From Planifilum sp021793745 (GTDB lineage Bacteria; Bacillota; Bacilli; Thermoactinomycetales; DSM-44946), in NCBI GenBank assembly GCA_937983105.1, contig CALKAM010000028.1, positions 1 through 46,575 on the forward strand: a DNA stretch of 46,575 bases, read 5' to 3'. The notes under the pieces are model-generated. The model searched no databases. It saw only the letters and a list, made by a program, of their open reading frames with translations, and was not told where the DNA came from. Within the stretch, counting starts at the first letter, position 1, and each line of letters opens with the position of its first letter. Of the stretch, positions 9,246 through 17,695 are shown in pieces. A program made the translations under genes and the position numbers.

Positions 9246-10124
9246 ATGGAGAAGGAGCAGTACGGCCAAGGGTATGTCCGCCGGGAAGACGGTTGGTGGT
9301 TGTCCGATACCGAGGAAGAGTACGGTTTCCAGGTCCAGTGGAAGGTCAAATCGTTGCTGCATCGGGAGAAGTCGGACTTTCAGGAGATCTCCGTCATCGA
9401 GACCGAGGGCTTCGGGCGGGCCCTGGTATTGGATGGAATTGTACAGACGACGGAGCGTGACGGTTGGATCTACAATGAAATGATCACCCACATTCCCCTC
9501 GCTGCCCATCCGAACCCTTCCGCCGTGTGCATCATCGGCGGCGGCGACTGTGGAGCGGTCCGGGAAACGGTCAAATACCCGGCGGTGAAGCGGGTGGACA
9601 TGGTGGAGATCGATCCCCGGGTGGTGAGCGTCTGCCGGAGCTTTCTCCCGTCGATCGCCGGAGAAGGGGAGCCCGATCCGCGCATCCACTTCCTGTATGA
9701 GGACGGTGCAGCCTTTGTCAAGGAGAAAAAAGGGGAGTATGACGTGATTATCGTCGATTCGTCGGATCCCGTGGGCCCGGCGAAAGTCCTGTTTGAAGAG
9801 CCCTTTTATCGCGATGTCCACAGAGCGCTCAAGGATGACGGAATCATGGTTTGCCAGAGCGAGTCTCCCGTTTTTCATCCCCGGGTGCTGACAAAGGTCC
9901 GCGACACCTTGAAAACCCTGTTTCCCGATGTGCGCACCTATTTGGCGACCATTCCCACTTACCCCGGAGGGATCTGGAGCTTTACCCTGGCGTCCAAGCG
10001 AACGGATCCCCTGGATGGCATCGAGGAACGGCTGCGGGATAAAGATACCCGGTATGTCAACCGGGACATCGTCCGGAGCTCTTTCCGATTGCCCAATTAT
10101 GTACGGGAGCTGTTGGGGGAATAA
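9246..10124 (+). CDS. speE: Polyamine aminopropyltransferase (spermidine synthase)
   Basis: Transfers the aminopropyl group of decarboxylated SAM to putrescine to make spermidine. The 292 residues show the Rossmann methyltransferase-like fold. Residues 98-103 read GGGDCG where most family members have GGGDGG. VDMVEIDPRVV is the SAM-binding acid, DVIIVDSSDPVGPA holds the gatekeeper aspartates, and YPGGIWSF is the C-terminal signature. The ATG at 9246 follows a perfect AAGGAGG (9234-9240). No speD or speB gene is adjacent. The gene ends in a hairpin that also contains the bioY promoter (10140-10193). Confidence 0.93.
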   Translation: MEKEQYGQGYVRREDGWWLSDTEEEYGFQVQWKVKSLLHREKSDFQEISVIETEGFGRALVLDGIVQTTERDGWIYNEMITHIPLAAHPNPSAVCIIGGGDCGAVRETVKYPAVKRVDMVEIDPRVVSVCRSFLPSIAGEGEPDPRIHFLYEDGAAFVKEKKGEYDVIIVDSSDPVGPAKVLFEEPFYRDVHRALKDDGIMVCQSESPVFHPRVLTKVRDTLKTLFPDVRTYLATIPTYPGGIWSFTLASKRTDPLDGIEERLRDKDTRYVNRDIVRSSFRLPNYVRELLGE

Positions 10125-10139
10125 AGCAGGCAACAACAA

Positions 10140-10193
10140 ATGTTAACCTAAGTAGAAAAAGAGGTTGACAATTGTCAACCTCTTTTTTATGCT
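10140..10193 (+). promoter_or_regulatory. bioY promoter and BirA operator nested in the speE terminator
   Basis: Left half-site ATGTTAACC (10140-10148), 14 bases, then right half-site GGTTGACAA (10163-10171) match the Gram-positive BirA (biotin repressor) operator. The right half contains TTGACA (10165-10170), followed by a 17-base spacer and TATGCT (10188-10193), a good sigma-A promoter. The same bases form a long hairpin (AAAAAGAGGTTGACA pairing across 10156-10187) ending in TTTTTT, which would terminate speE. Biotin-bound BirA would cover the -35 element and shut bioY off when biotin is plentiful. Confidence 0.85.
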
Positions 10194-10237
10194 GTTGGCG
10201 TTGTATCCATCCTCATGGCGGAAGGGGTGACGGGAAG

Positions 10238-10804
10238 TTGTCCGGAGAAGTTCTGCTGTTGCGCAATATGATTGTGGCGGCGATGTTTGCCGCGCTGGTG
10301 GCGGTGGTGGGGCAACTCCAAATCCCCCTGCCGATCCCGATCACGTTGCAGACAATGGTGGTGATGATGGCGGGCTCGGTATTGGGGGCCCGGTGGGGGG
10401 CGGTCAGCATGGGCGTCTTCCTCTTACTGGTGGCCTTCGGCGCCCCCCTGTTGGCTGGGGGGAAAGGGGGGATGGCCGTTCTGGCGGGTCCGACCGGTGG
10501 ATACGTTTGGAGTTGGGTTTTGGCCGCCTGGTTGATCGGATTCCTTTCCGAACGAAGCGCTCCCCTCTCGGTCTGGAAGCTGATGCTCTATCATGTTTTG
10601 GGCGGGATGCTTTTGATCTATGCCGGAGGCGTGTTTTGGCTGGTGACGGGCGTGGGGCTTGGCTGGAAGGAGGCCCTGTTGACGGGGGTTTTGCCCTTTA
10701 TCATCGGAGATCTGATCAAGGCGGCCATCGCTGCATTCGTTTCCTACGGCATTTACAGGGCGTATCCGATTCTCCCCTCCCGGGGGAAGGGAGCGAAAGC
10801 CTAA
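10238..10804 (+). CDS. bioY: Biotin transporter BioY (ECF-type S component)
   Basis: High-affinity biotin uptake protein in the cell membrane; it works with the shared EcfAA'T energy module or alone. The 188 residues form about six membrane helices, with the BioY signatures QIPLPIPITLQTMVVM near residues 27-42 and AGPTGGYVWSW near residues 85-95. The likely start is TTG at 10238, eight bases after GAAGGGGTG. An earlier in-frame TTG at 10172 lies upstream of the expected transcription start and is rejected. Regulation by BirA is indicated by the operator directly upstream. Confidence 0.92.
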   Translation: MSGEVLLLRNMIVAAMFAALVAVVGQLQIPLPIPITLQTMVVMMAGSVLGARWGAVSMGVFLLLVAFGAPLLAGGKGGMAVLAGPTGGYVWSWVLAAWLIGFLSERSAPLSVWKLMLYHVLGGMLLIYAGGVFWLVTGVGLGWKEALLTGVLPFIIGDLIKAAIAAFVSYGIYRAYPILPSRGKGAKA

Positions 10805-10995
10805 ACGGAGCTGAACGCCTTCGAAAAGGAACCGGGCAAGCCGACATTCTTCCCGAAAAGGGAGGCCATTCCGATCGATTTCACAGGTCGGTGTGGAGGG
10901 ATGCGAAAACCTGTCGGGATTTTAGCCACTTTCGTTTTTTCGTGTGCATTCATCCCTTTGTGATCACCACGACGAACGCCGTGATCGTCACGAAC

Positions 10996-11040
10996 AAGCC
11001 CCATCTCTCGTTTGGAGAGATGGGGCTTATTTGTTGTCTT
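10996..11040. terminator. Strong bidirectional terminator hairpin
   Basis: A perfect 14-bp stem, AAGCCCCATCTCTC with GAGAGATGGGGCTT, is followed on the plus strand by ATTTGTTGTCTT. It lies between convergent bioY and the minus-strand gene ending at 11042, and can serve both. The 190 bases between bioY and this hairpin hold nothing else I recognise. Confidence 0.8.
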
Positions 11041-11041
11041 A

Positions 11042-11446
11042 TCAGTCCGGTCGGCGGAGTTTGTCCGTCGGCAGGGCGGTAAAGTCGGTGTACTTGTCGA
11101 AGTAGCGGAGGAAGCGCTGGTTGAGGGGGACAATCAGATCGGTCTTCCCGCGTCTTCCGATTCCGTTTCGGCGGATGATCGTCAAACGGCTGGCGGTGAT
11201 TTTATAGGTGGAGGAGGAATGGTCCAGGACGGCCCAGGGGCCGATCCATCCCTCTCCCCGGGTCGGGTGTTTCGGGTGGAAAGGGACCATTCCGATGATA
11301 TCGTCCAGGAGCAGGTGATAGGAAAGGTGCGGTTTTTGAAAGATCAGTTCCTTGGTGGTCAAGGTGCAACCCCAATGGTTCCGCTTCTGGGAAAGCAAGA
11401 GTTCGCCCCGGAGGCGCTTCACTTGAATAAAGTCGGAGTACGCCAT
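11042..11446 (-). CDS. Small hypothetical protein, possibly PH/GRAM-like fold
   Basis: Not recognised at family level. The 134-residue soluble protein is rich in short beta strands: an ELLLSQKRNHWGCTLTTKEL segment, a DDIIGMVPF strand, then YKITASRLTIIRR, a C-terminal NQRFLRYFDKY helix and a basic tail. Alternating strands followed by one C-terminal helix resemble PH or GRAM domains, but this is only a pattern match. The ATG at 11446 has no strong Shine-Dalgarno. The gene stands alone, divergent from yqgQ. Confidence 0.6.
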   Translation of the reverse strand: MAYSDFIQVKRLRGELLLSQKRNHWGCTLTTKELIFQKPHLSYHLLLDDIIGMVPFHPKHPTRGEGWIGPWAVLDHSSSTYKITASRLTIIRRNGIGRRGKTDLIVPLNQRFLRYFDKYTDFTALPTDKLRRPD

Positions 11447-11538
11447 GGGTCACATCCTTCGCTTGCATCCATACTTCCTTTCATTGTAACATGGTTGTCA
11501 AGCGAATGGCTGAGGGAAAAATACGGGAGAGAAGAATC

Positions 11539-11736
11539 GTGTTTTCGATTCGAACGATGGAAGAGGTTCGCCAACTTCTGAAGCGGTTCGGCGCCTGGAT
11601 TTATACGGGAGATCGATTGGGAGACCTGGAGATGATGGAAGAGGAACTGGAGGAGATCTATCGCTTGGGCATGATCGACCAGGGAATCTATCTGGCGGCC
11701 CGGCGTGTGATCGGGGAGGAGAAGAGGAAAATGTAA
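11539..11736 (+). CDS. yqgQ: YqgQ family protein (DUF910)
   Basis: Small three-helix protein of unknown function conserved in Bacillales. The core reads VRQLLKRFGAWIYTGDRLGD followed by LEMMEEELEEIYRLGMID, the hallmark of the YqgQ/DUF910 family. The GTG at 11539 gives 65 residues, close to the family norm, and follows GGGAGAGAA. An in-frame ATG at 11491 would add 16 residues but has no ribosome site. In Bacillus yqgQ lies next to glcK; here it does not. Confidence 0.85.
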   Translation: MFSIRTMEEVRQLLKRFGAWIYTGDRLGDLEMMEEELEEIYRLGMIDQGIYLAARRVIGEEKRKM

Positions 11737-11751
11737 GATGGTGATATTTGT

Positions 11752-11783
11752 TTGTCAAATTTTGTTCACATTTGTGGTATGAT
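11752..11783 (+). promoter_or_regulatory. Probable promoter of the symporter operon
   Basis: TGGTATGAT at 11775-11783 is an extended -10 element (TGn plus TATGAT). A TTGTCA at 11752 is slightly far (20-base spacer), so recognition may depend mostly on the extended -10. It lies 40 bases before the small ORF at 11825. Confidence 0.5.
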
Positions 11784-11824
11784 GAATACGTCCTGTAAGC
11801 CCTTTCAAGCGAGGAGGCGATATC

Positions 11825-11923
11825 ATGTCCTTCCTGACGTGGTTTTTCTTTCTCGTCCCGATGAATGTACTGATGATTATCGGAATTGTTTATTATTTTC
11901 GGGAACGAAGGAAGTGGTCCTGA
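11825..11923 (+). CDS. 32-residue membrane peptide, probable small subunit of the PutP-type symporter
   Basis: Starts MSFLTWFFFLVPMNVLMI, forms one hydrophobic helix, and ends in a positively charged tail (YYFRERRKWS), so the C-terminus should stay in the cytosol. The ATG is seven bases after GAGGAGGCG, a strong ribosome site. The stop lies one base before the symporter ATG, so the two must be co-translated. Small single-helix partners encoded just before sodium symporters are known elsewhere (MetS of MetPS, YhdT with PanF). This one is inferred to be similar. Confidence 0.75.
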   Translation: MSFLTWFFFLVPMNVLMIIGIVYYFRERRKWS

Positions 11924-11924
11924 T

Positions 11925-13409
11925 ATGGCGATCAACGGTTCGCTCGTTACCTTTTCGATCTATCTGGTGGGAATGCTGATCATCGGAATCGTTACGTACC
12001 GGATGACCCAAACCTTCTCCGACTATGTGCTGGGCGGGAGAAGGTTGGGCAGTTGGGTCACGGCCATGAGCGCCCAGGCCAGCGATATGAGCGGCTGGCT
12101 CCTGCTCGGGCTGCCCGGCTTTGCCTTCGGCGTGGGGATGGGATCCCTCTGGATCGCCATCGGACTGGCGACGGGGACCTTGCTGAACTGGATCTACACC
12201 TCCAAGCGGCTCCGCCGGTATACCCAGTTGCTGGATGCCTTGACCCTCCCCGATTATTTCGAGTTTCGGTTTCGGGACAGGTCGCGCTTCCTGCGGGTAT
12301 TATCCGCCCTGATGATCTTCCTGTTTTTCCTCTTTTACACGGCCTCGGGTCTGGTCGGGGCCGGCAAGTTGTTCGAAGCGGCCTACGGTGTGGATTTTGC
12401 CGTGGCCGTGCTGATCGGCGCCGTGGTCATTGTGGGCTACACCTTTTTGGGCGGTTTTTTGGCGGTCAGCTGGACCGATCTGTTTCAGGGGCTGTTGATG
12501 TTTTTCGCGTTGCTGATCATGCCCGTCGCCGTGATTGTTTATGTCGGGGGATTCGGTGAAACGGTGGATACCATCGCCGCCGCCAGTCCGATGCATCTGG
12601 GGCTGGTCGGAGAAAATGTGGGCACCCTTGCCGTCTTCTCCTTCATCGCCGGCAATCTGGCCTGGGGACTGGGTTATTTCGGCCAACCCCACATTCTGGC
12701 CCGGTTCATGGCCATCAAGAGTCCCGACATGCTGGCCAAGTCGACGATGCTGGCCATGATCTGGGTGGTGCTCACCCTTTACGGCGCGATTCTCACCGGA
12801 TTTGTCGGATTTGCGGCGGCGGAAAAGGGCCTCGTTTCCGTGGCGGATCCGGAGCATATTTTCATCGCCTTGTCCAATCTGCTCTTCAATCCCTGGGTCG
12901 CCGGATTTATGCTGGCGGCGATCATGGCGGCCATTATGAGTACGGTCGACTCGTTCCTGCTGGTCACCTCCACCGCCCTGGCGGAGGATTTCTACAAGCG
13001 CCTGTTCCGCAGAAACGCTTCGGAGAAGGAATTGATCTGGGTGGGACGCATCGGCGTGTTGCTCGTCGCGGTGATCGCCATCTACCTCTCCTTTGCCCAG
13101 GAGCAGAACGTCCTGGAGTTGGTTTCCTACGCCTGGGCGGGACTGGGAGCCACCTTCGGTCCGCTGGTGCTCCTCTCCCTCTATTGGAAACGGATGAACG
13201 TGTACGGGGCCTACGCCGGAATCATCACCGGCGCGGCGACGGTGATCCTGTGGAAAAACGTCCTGGGTCTGTCGGATGTCCTCTACGAATTGCTGCCCGC
13301 CTTTGTACTGGGCGTGATTGCGATCGTGGCGGTCAGTCTGCTCACCCCGCCTCCTCCCCGGGAAGTGATGGAGGAGTTCGATCGGGCGACCCGTCCTTCG
13401 GAAGGATGA
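11925..13409 (+). CDS. putP: Sodium/proline symporter, PutP type (SSS family)
   Basis: Imports proline with sodium across the cell membrane. The 494 residues have about 13 membrane helices. The signature FSDYVLGGRRLGSWVTAMSA then QASDMSGWLLLGLPG near the N-terminus is specific to the PutP/OpuE branch; helix 8 carries IMSTVDSFLLVTST with the conserved serines and threonine of the sodium site. The ATG at 11925 directly follows the small membrane ORF; its ribosome site (GAAGGAAGTGG) lies in that ORF. It could serve nutrition or osmoprotection. A strong terminator follows at 13446. Confidence 0.9.
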   Translation: MAINGSLVTFSIYLVGMLIIGIVTYRMTQTFSDYVLGGRRLGSWVTAMSAQASDMSGWLLLGLPGFAFGVGMGSLWIAIGLATGTLLNWIYTSKRLRRYTQLLDALTLPDYFEFRFRDRSRFLRVLSALMIFLFFLFYTASGLVGAGKLFEAAYGVDFAVAVLIGAVVIVGYTFLGGFLAVSWTDLFQGLLMFFALLIMPVAVIVYVGGFGETVDTIAAASPMHLGLVGENVGTLAVFSFIAGNLAWGLGYFGQPHILARFMAIKSPDMLAKSTMLAMIWVVLTLYGAILTGFVGFAAAEKGLVSVADPEHIFIALSNLLFNPWVAGFMLAAIMAAIMSTVDSFLLVTSTALAEDFYKRLFRRNASEKELIWVGRIGVLLVAVIAIYLSFAQEQNVLELVSYAWAGLGATFGPLVLLSLYWKRMNVYGAYAGIITGAATVILWKNVLGLSDVLYELLPAFVLGVIAIVAVSLLTPPPPREVMEEFDRATRPSEG

Positions 13410-13445
13410 CGATAGACGTCCTGCCATTTTTCCTCCAGCCGAATA

Positions 13446-13484
13446 AAGGGCCGTTTTCCTCTACGGGAAAACGGCCCTTTTTGC
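13446..13484 (+). terminator. Rho-independent terminator after putP
   Basis: GGGCCGTTTTCC pairs with GGGAAAACGGCCC around TCTAC, followed by TTTTT. The A-rich 5' flank could also let it act for minus-strand transcription. Confidence 0.9.
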
Positions 13485-13494
13485 CGTCTATTGG

Positions 13495-13882
13495 GGGAGG
13501 TTGGCGGAACGGGTTTGCTCCGGTTGTACTCCTCGGATTTTCCCTTGAGGGAATTTCCACACCCTTCTGCCGCTCTTCCGGACGGAGGGATCCAAGGGCG
13601 GAGAACAAGGGTTGCCATCCCTCTTCCCCCTGCGGAGCAGGTTTTCCCGATCCAAGTGCTGCTTCTCGAATTCCGCATTCCGGTTCCGGTCGGGCTTTTC
13701 GCCGTCGCTGGACAAGAAGCCGATCCAGCGCGAGCGCATGCACTGTTTACCTCCCTGTGGAAGCGCCGATGCCATTCATCGTCGCTCAGCCGCCTGATGG
13801 TTTCGTCTCCCGAGGCTTTTATCCGGCGAAAGTGGTGCTGTGCGTTTTCCAAAAAACCGTTTCCCCACTCATCCGTTTTCAC
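13495..13882 (-). pseudogene. Decayed DUF1572 (DinB-superfamily) gene with frameshifts and internal deletion
   Basis: Fragments of one DUF1572-type protein lie in different minus-strand frames. The N-terminus at 13882-13750 reads FLENAQHHFRRIKASGDETI then RRLSDDEWHRR. The middle at 13740-13610 reads SRWIGFLSSDGEKPDRNRNA then EFEKQHLD. The family's C-terminal tail at about 13520-13550 reads SLKGKSEEYNRS. The roughly 70 residues normally lying between the middle part and the tail, including the metal-binding histidines, are missing. At least two frame changes separate the pieces. The apparent start overlaps the leuD 3' end by 14 bases. Confidence 0.75.
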
Positions 13883-14522
13883 CGGTTTGCCCAGAAACGG
13901 TTTGCGCCGCTCCGGCCGGATCCGGGAGGTAGTATTCCGGATATCGGGCTTCGTAGGCGGCAATGTGGTCCTCGTGCTGCAGGGTGATGGCGATATCGTC
14001 CAACCCCTGAAGGAGACATTGGCGGCGGTATTCATCCACTTCAAAGGATCGTTGAAGTCCATGGACGTCCTGGAGGCGGCAATGTTCCAGGTCGACGGTG
14101 AGCTCGTAGCCCTCGTTTTCTTCCGTCCGCCGAAACAGCTCTTCCACGTCTTCCTCGGAAAGTGTGAGGGGAAGAATCCCGTTTTTGAAGCAGTTGTTGT
14201 AAAAAATGTCGGCAAAGGACGGGGCGATGATCACCCGAAATCCGTAGTCCAGCAAGGCCCAGGGGGCGTGTTCCCGGGAGGAGCCGCACCCGAAATTGTT
14301 TCGGGTCAGCAGGATGCTGGCTCCCCGATACCGCTCCCGGTTGAGAACGAAATCGGGATCGGGGTTTCCCTCCGCGTCGTAGCGCCAATCGTAAAACAGA
14401 AACTGACCGAAACCGGTCCGTTCGATGCGCTTCAAAAATTGCTTGGGGATGATTTGGTCGGTGTCCACGTTTACCCGGTCAAGGGGAGCCACCTTGCCGG
14501 TGTGGGTTTTGAGCGGTTCCAT
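13869..14522 (-). CDS. leuD: 3-isopropylmalate dehydratase small subunit
   Basis: Swivelling subunit of isopropylmalate isomerase (leucine synthesis). The 217 residues include DTDQIIPKQFLK near the N-terminus, FGCGSSREHAPWAL (the domain-4 substrate loop), and FKNGILPL. Bacterial LeuD is usually about 200 residues; the extra C-terminal residues (AQTVSGQTGENG) run into the DUF1572 remnant and may be a product of that junction. The start is the ATG at 14522, where homology begins. The leuC stop lies 215 bases upstream instead of the usual few tens of bases, because a palindrome-rich insertion separates the two genes. Confidence 0.93.
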   Translation of the reverse strand: MEPLKTHTGKVAPLDRVNVDTDQIIPKQFLKRIERTGFGQFLFYDWRYDAEGNPDPDFVLNRERYRGASILLTRNNFGCGSSREHAPWALLDYGFRVIIAPSFADIFYNNCFKNGILPLTLSEEDVEELFRRTEENEGYELTVDLEHCRLQDVHGLQRSFEVDEYRRQCLLQGLDDIAITLQHEDHIAAYEARYPEYYLPDPAGAAQTVSGQTGENG

Positions 14523-14544
14523 ACCGTATCCTCCCTGATTCCGA

Positions 14545-14737
14545 AAATGATTGACATCCTCCGGCTGAAAGCCGGAAGCCAGGCTGTTGAAAAAGGAAGG
14601 GGAAGGCGATTTTTCGTCGGGCGACTCGCCACCGCGTGGATCCGAGACGGAAAATCGCCTTCCGACTCCCGCTTTTTTGAGTCTTGTCAGCAGCCGCATT
14701 CTCCGGCTGTAAGCCGGAGATGGCGAAGGACGGGGGT
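14545..14737 (-). mobile_element. Palindrome-rich insertion between leuC and leuD, IS200/IS605-end-like
   Basis: Two short hairpins in the same orientation bracket a long one. TTGACATCCT precedes CCGGCT-GAA-AGCCGG (14561-14575), and TCTCCGGCT-GTA-AGCCGGAGA lies at 14700-14720. Between them an 18-base inverted repeat (14601-14618 with 14646-14663, one mismatch) forms a third hairpin. TTGACATCCTCC followed by a GC palindrome is a sequence I know from the ends of IS200/IS605-type elements. No transposase is encoded. Strand given is that of leuCD; the element's own polarity is unknown. Confidence 0.55.
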
Positions 14738-16150
<1,413 letters not shown>

Positions 16151-16210
16151 ACTCTCACCTGCATCTCTTTTTTTCGGCGATGCGTTGCCGTATGAATATA
16201 TATGCTTTCT

Positions 16211-16238
16211 ATTGTAACAAATTATTTGATAGCGGCAA
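16211..16238 (-). promoter_or_regulatory. Probable leuCD promoter
   Basis: On the minus strand TTGCCG (16238-16233), a 16-base spacer and TACAAT (16216-16211) make a reasonable sigma-A promoter. The resulting leader before leuC would be about 55 bases, too short for a leucine T-box. Confidence 0.5.
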
Positions 16239-16386
16239 GAGGGAAATCGATGAATTGACGATCCATTTTCGAAAAGTCGAATTCGGGGCAAGGGAGGGAA
16301 ATCATCGCGGCGGCGGGCATGCGGTTTCACCGAGCTCTTCTATCCTTTTTTCGACTCCCTAAAGGGTGCGAAGAAGGAGGGGCAAT

Positions 16387-16396
16387 GGTATAATGG
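16387..16396 (+). promoter_or_regulatory. Extended -10 promoter for the radical SAM gene
   Basis: TGGTATAAT is a consensus -10 box with the TGn extension. It lies about 30 bases before the ATG at 16426. No clear -35 element is visible. Confidence 0.5.
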
Positions 16397-16425
16397 GAAC
16401 AAGCGTTCGATGAAGGGGGATTCCG

Positions 16426-17349
16426 ATGGCGCCGCGCCGGCTTTTTCCCAGACGTCCCATGTCGGTGTTGAACCGGGTGGAGGGGATGCCCTTCCGTTGG
16501 TCGATCAATCCGTACCGCGGATGCAGTCACGGATGCCACTTCTGTTATGCCCGGCCCACCCACACCTTTCTGGGCTTTCATGCCGATGACAGTTTTCAGC
16601 ACAACATCATCGTCAAGCGGAACGCGGCGGAGGTGCTTTATCGGGAACTGAAGGGGGGGAAATGGAAAGGCGGGGAAGTGGCCCTGGGAACGGCGACGGA
16701 TCCGTACCAGCCGGCGGAGGGAAGATGGAAGGTGACCCGATCGATTTTGGAGGTGTTGAGGGATTTTCGGATACCGACCCGCATCACCACGCGCTCTCCC
16801 CTGATCCAGCGCGATACGGACCTTCTCCGGGAGATGAACCTGCTTTCGGTCAATATCAGTTTGAGCACCTTGGATGAGCGGGTGTGGCGGTTGACAGAGC
16901 CCGCCTCGCCCCATCCGAAACAGCGCCTGGAGACGGTTCGGAAATTGAACCAGTCGGGCATTCCGGCAGGCCTTTTTATGGCGCCGATCCTGCCGTATCT
17001 CTCGGATACCGATGAACAACTGCGGATCTACATGGTCGCGGCGAAGGAAAGCGGCGCCCGGTTCGTGATGCCGTCGGTGCTTCGGTTGCAGCCGGCGGTG
17101 AAAAGCTGGTTTTTCCGCCGCATCCAGCCCTTCTTTCCCGAGGCGTATCCCCGCCTGGTCCGGCTGTACGAGGGGACGTATCCACCGGACGAATACCGGT
17201 CGGAGCTGCTCCAACGGGTTCGGCGGCATAAGCGGGATATCGGCTTCAGGGATGAGGAGATCGGGTCAAGGAGGAATTCCGCTGAAGGGCACGAGGCCGG
17301 CAAGGAGGACCGGTTGCAGGAGGAGTGGATACAACTCAGTCTGTTTTAA
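16426..17349 (+). CDS. Radical SAM protein of the SPL (spore photoproduct lyase-like) family
   Basis: Iron-sulfur enzyme of the SplB-related COG1533 group. The 307 residues have the radical SAM cluster motif RGCSHGCHFCYARP with C33, C37 and C40, then the TATDPYQPAE and ITTRSPLIQRD segments shared with the Rv2578c-type proteins. The chemical reaction of this branch is unknown; it is not the classical spore photoproduct lyase, which has a different CxxxCxxC context. The ATG follows AAGGGGGA. The last 40 residues are charged and probably disordered. It stands alone between terminators. Confidence 0.85.
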   Translation: MAPRRLFPRRPMSVLNRVEGMPFRWSINPYRGCSHGCHFCYARPTHTFLGFHADDSFQHNIIVKRNAAEVLYRELKGGKWKGGEVALGTATDPYQPAEGRWKVTRSILEVLRDFRIPTRITTRSPLIQRDTDLLREMNLLSVNISLSTLDERVWRLTEPASPHPKQRLETVRKLNQSGIPAGLFMAPILPYLSDTDEQLRIYMVAAKESGARFVMPSVLRLQPAVKSWFFRRIQPFFPEAYPRLVRLYEGTYPPDEYRSELLQRVRRHKRDIGFRDEEIGSRRNSAEGHEAGKEDRLQEEWIQLSLF

Positions 17350-17360
17350 AGACCTTGGAA

Positions 17361-17384
17361 GATGGGGGTTTCACCCATTTTTCT
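17361..17384 (+). terminator. Terminator after the radical SAM gene
   Basis: A short stem, ATGGG with CCCAT, is followed by TTTTTC, 12 bases past the stop codon. The stem is short, so efficiency may be modest. Confidence 0.5.
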
Positions 17385-17459
17385 TGGAAATGGACACTTA
17401 CCCGACCTCATCGTTCTATGCCACATATGGTATAGGGACAACTGAAAGGGGGGAGTTAG

Positions 17460-17555
17460 ATGTCCCAGCGTGGCTACGGTTCCGTGGGCTGGCATCGTCT
17501 GCTGATCTTTTTGCTTGTGATCGCCACCATCTTTGTATTTGTGGGGGGCCTGTGA
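17460..17555 (+). CDS. 31-residue membrane peptide, YjcZ-like
   Basis: Begins MSQRGYGSVGWHR and continues into one hydrophobic helix (LLIFLLVIATIFVFVGGL). A very strong AAAGGGGGGAG lies five bases before the ATG. The Gly/Tyr-rich start and single helix recall the tiny YjcZ-type sporulation proteins of Bacillales, but the similarity is short and the call uncertain. A terminator at 17613 closes the unit. Confidence 0.6.
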   Translation: MSQRGYGSVGWHRLLIFLLVIATIFVFVGGL

Positions 17556-17612
17556 TCGACATTTGGCACGGGCCGGTTTCCGAGAAATCATCACCCCCGG
17601 ATCGGCATGAAC

Positions 17613-17636
17613 AAAAACCCCGCAAGGGGTTTTTGA
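17613..17636. terminator. Bidirectional terminator hairpin
   Basis: AAAAACCCC pairs with GGGGTTTTT around GCAA. It has A and T tracts on both sides, so it can end both the small membrane peptide gene and the convergent sigma-54 activator gene. Confidence 0.85.
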
Positions 17637-17695
17637 TGAGGTTGCTGACCCGTTTCTACAGTTTGGGAGGGAGACGCCCTTCGCTCCCTCCCCGA

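Noticed and set aside
12300..13427. 375-codon minus-strand frame opposite putP
   Set aside because: Rich in His, Gln and Asp through antisense reading of a hydrophobic gene; no ribosome site or domain.
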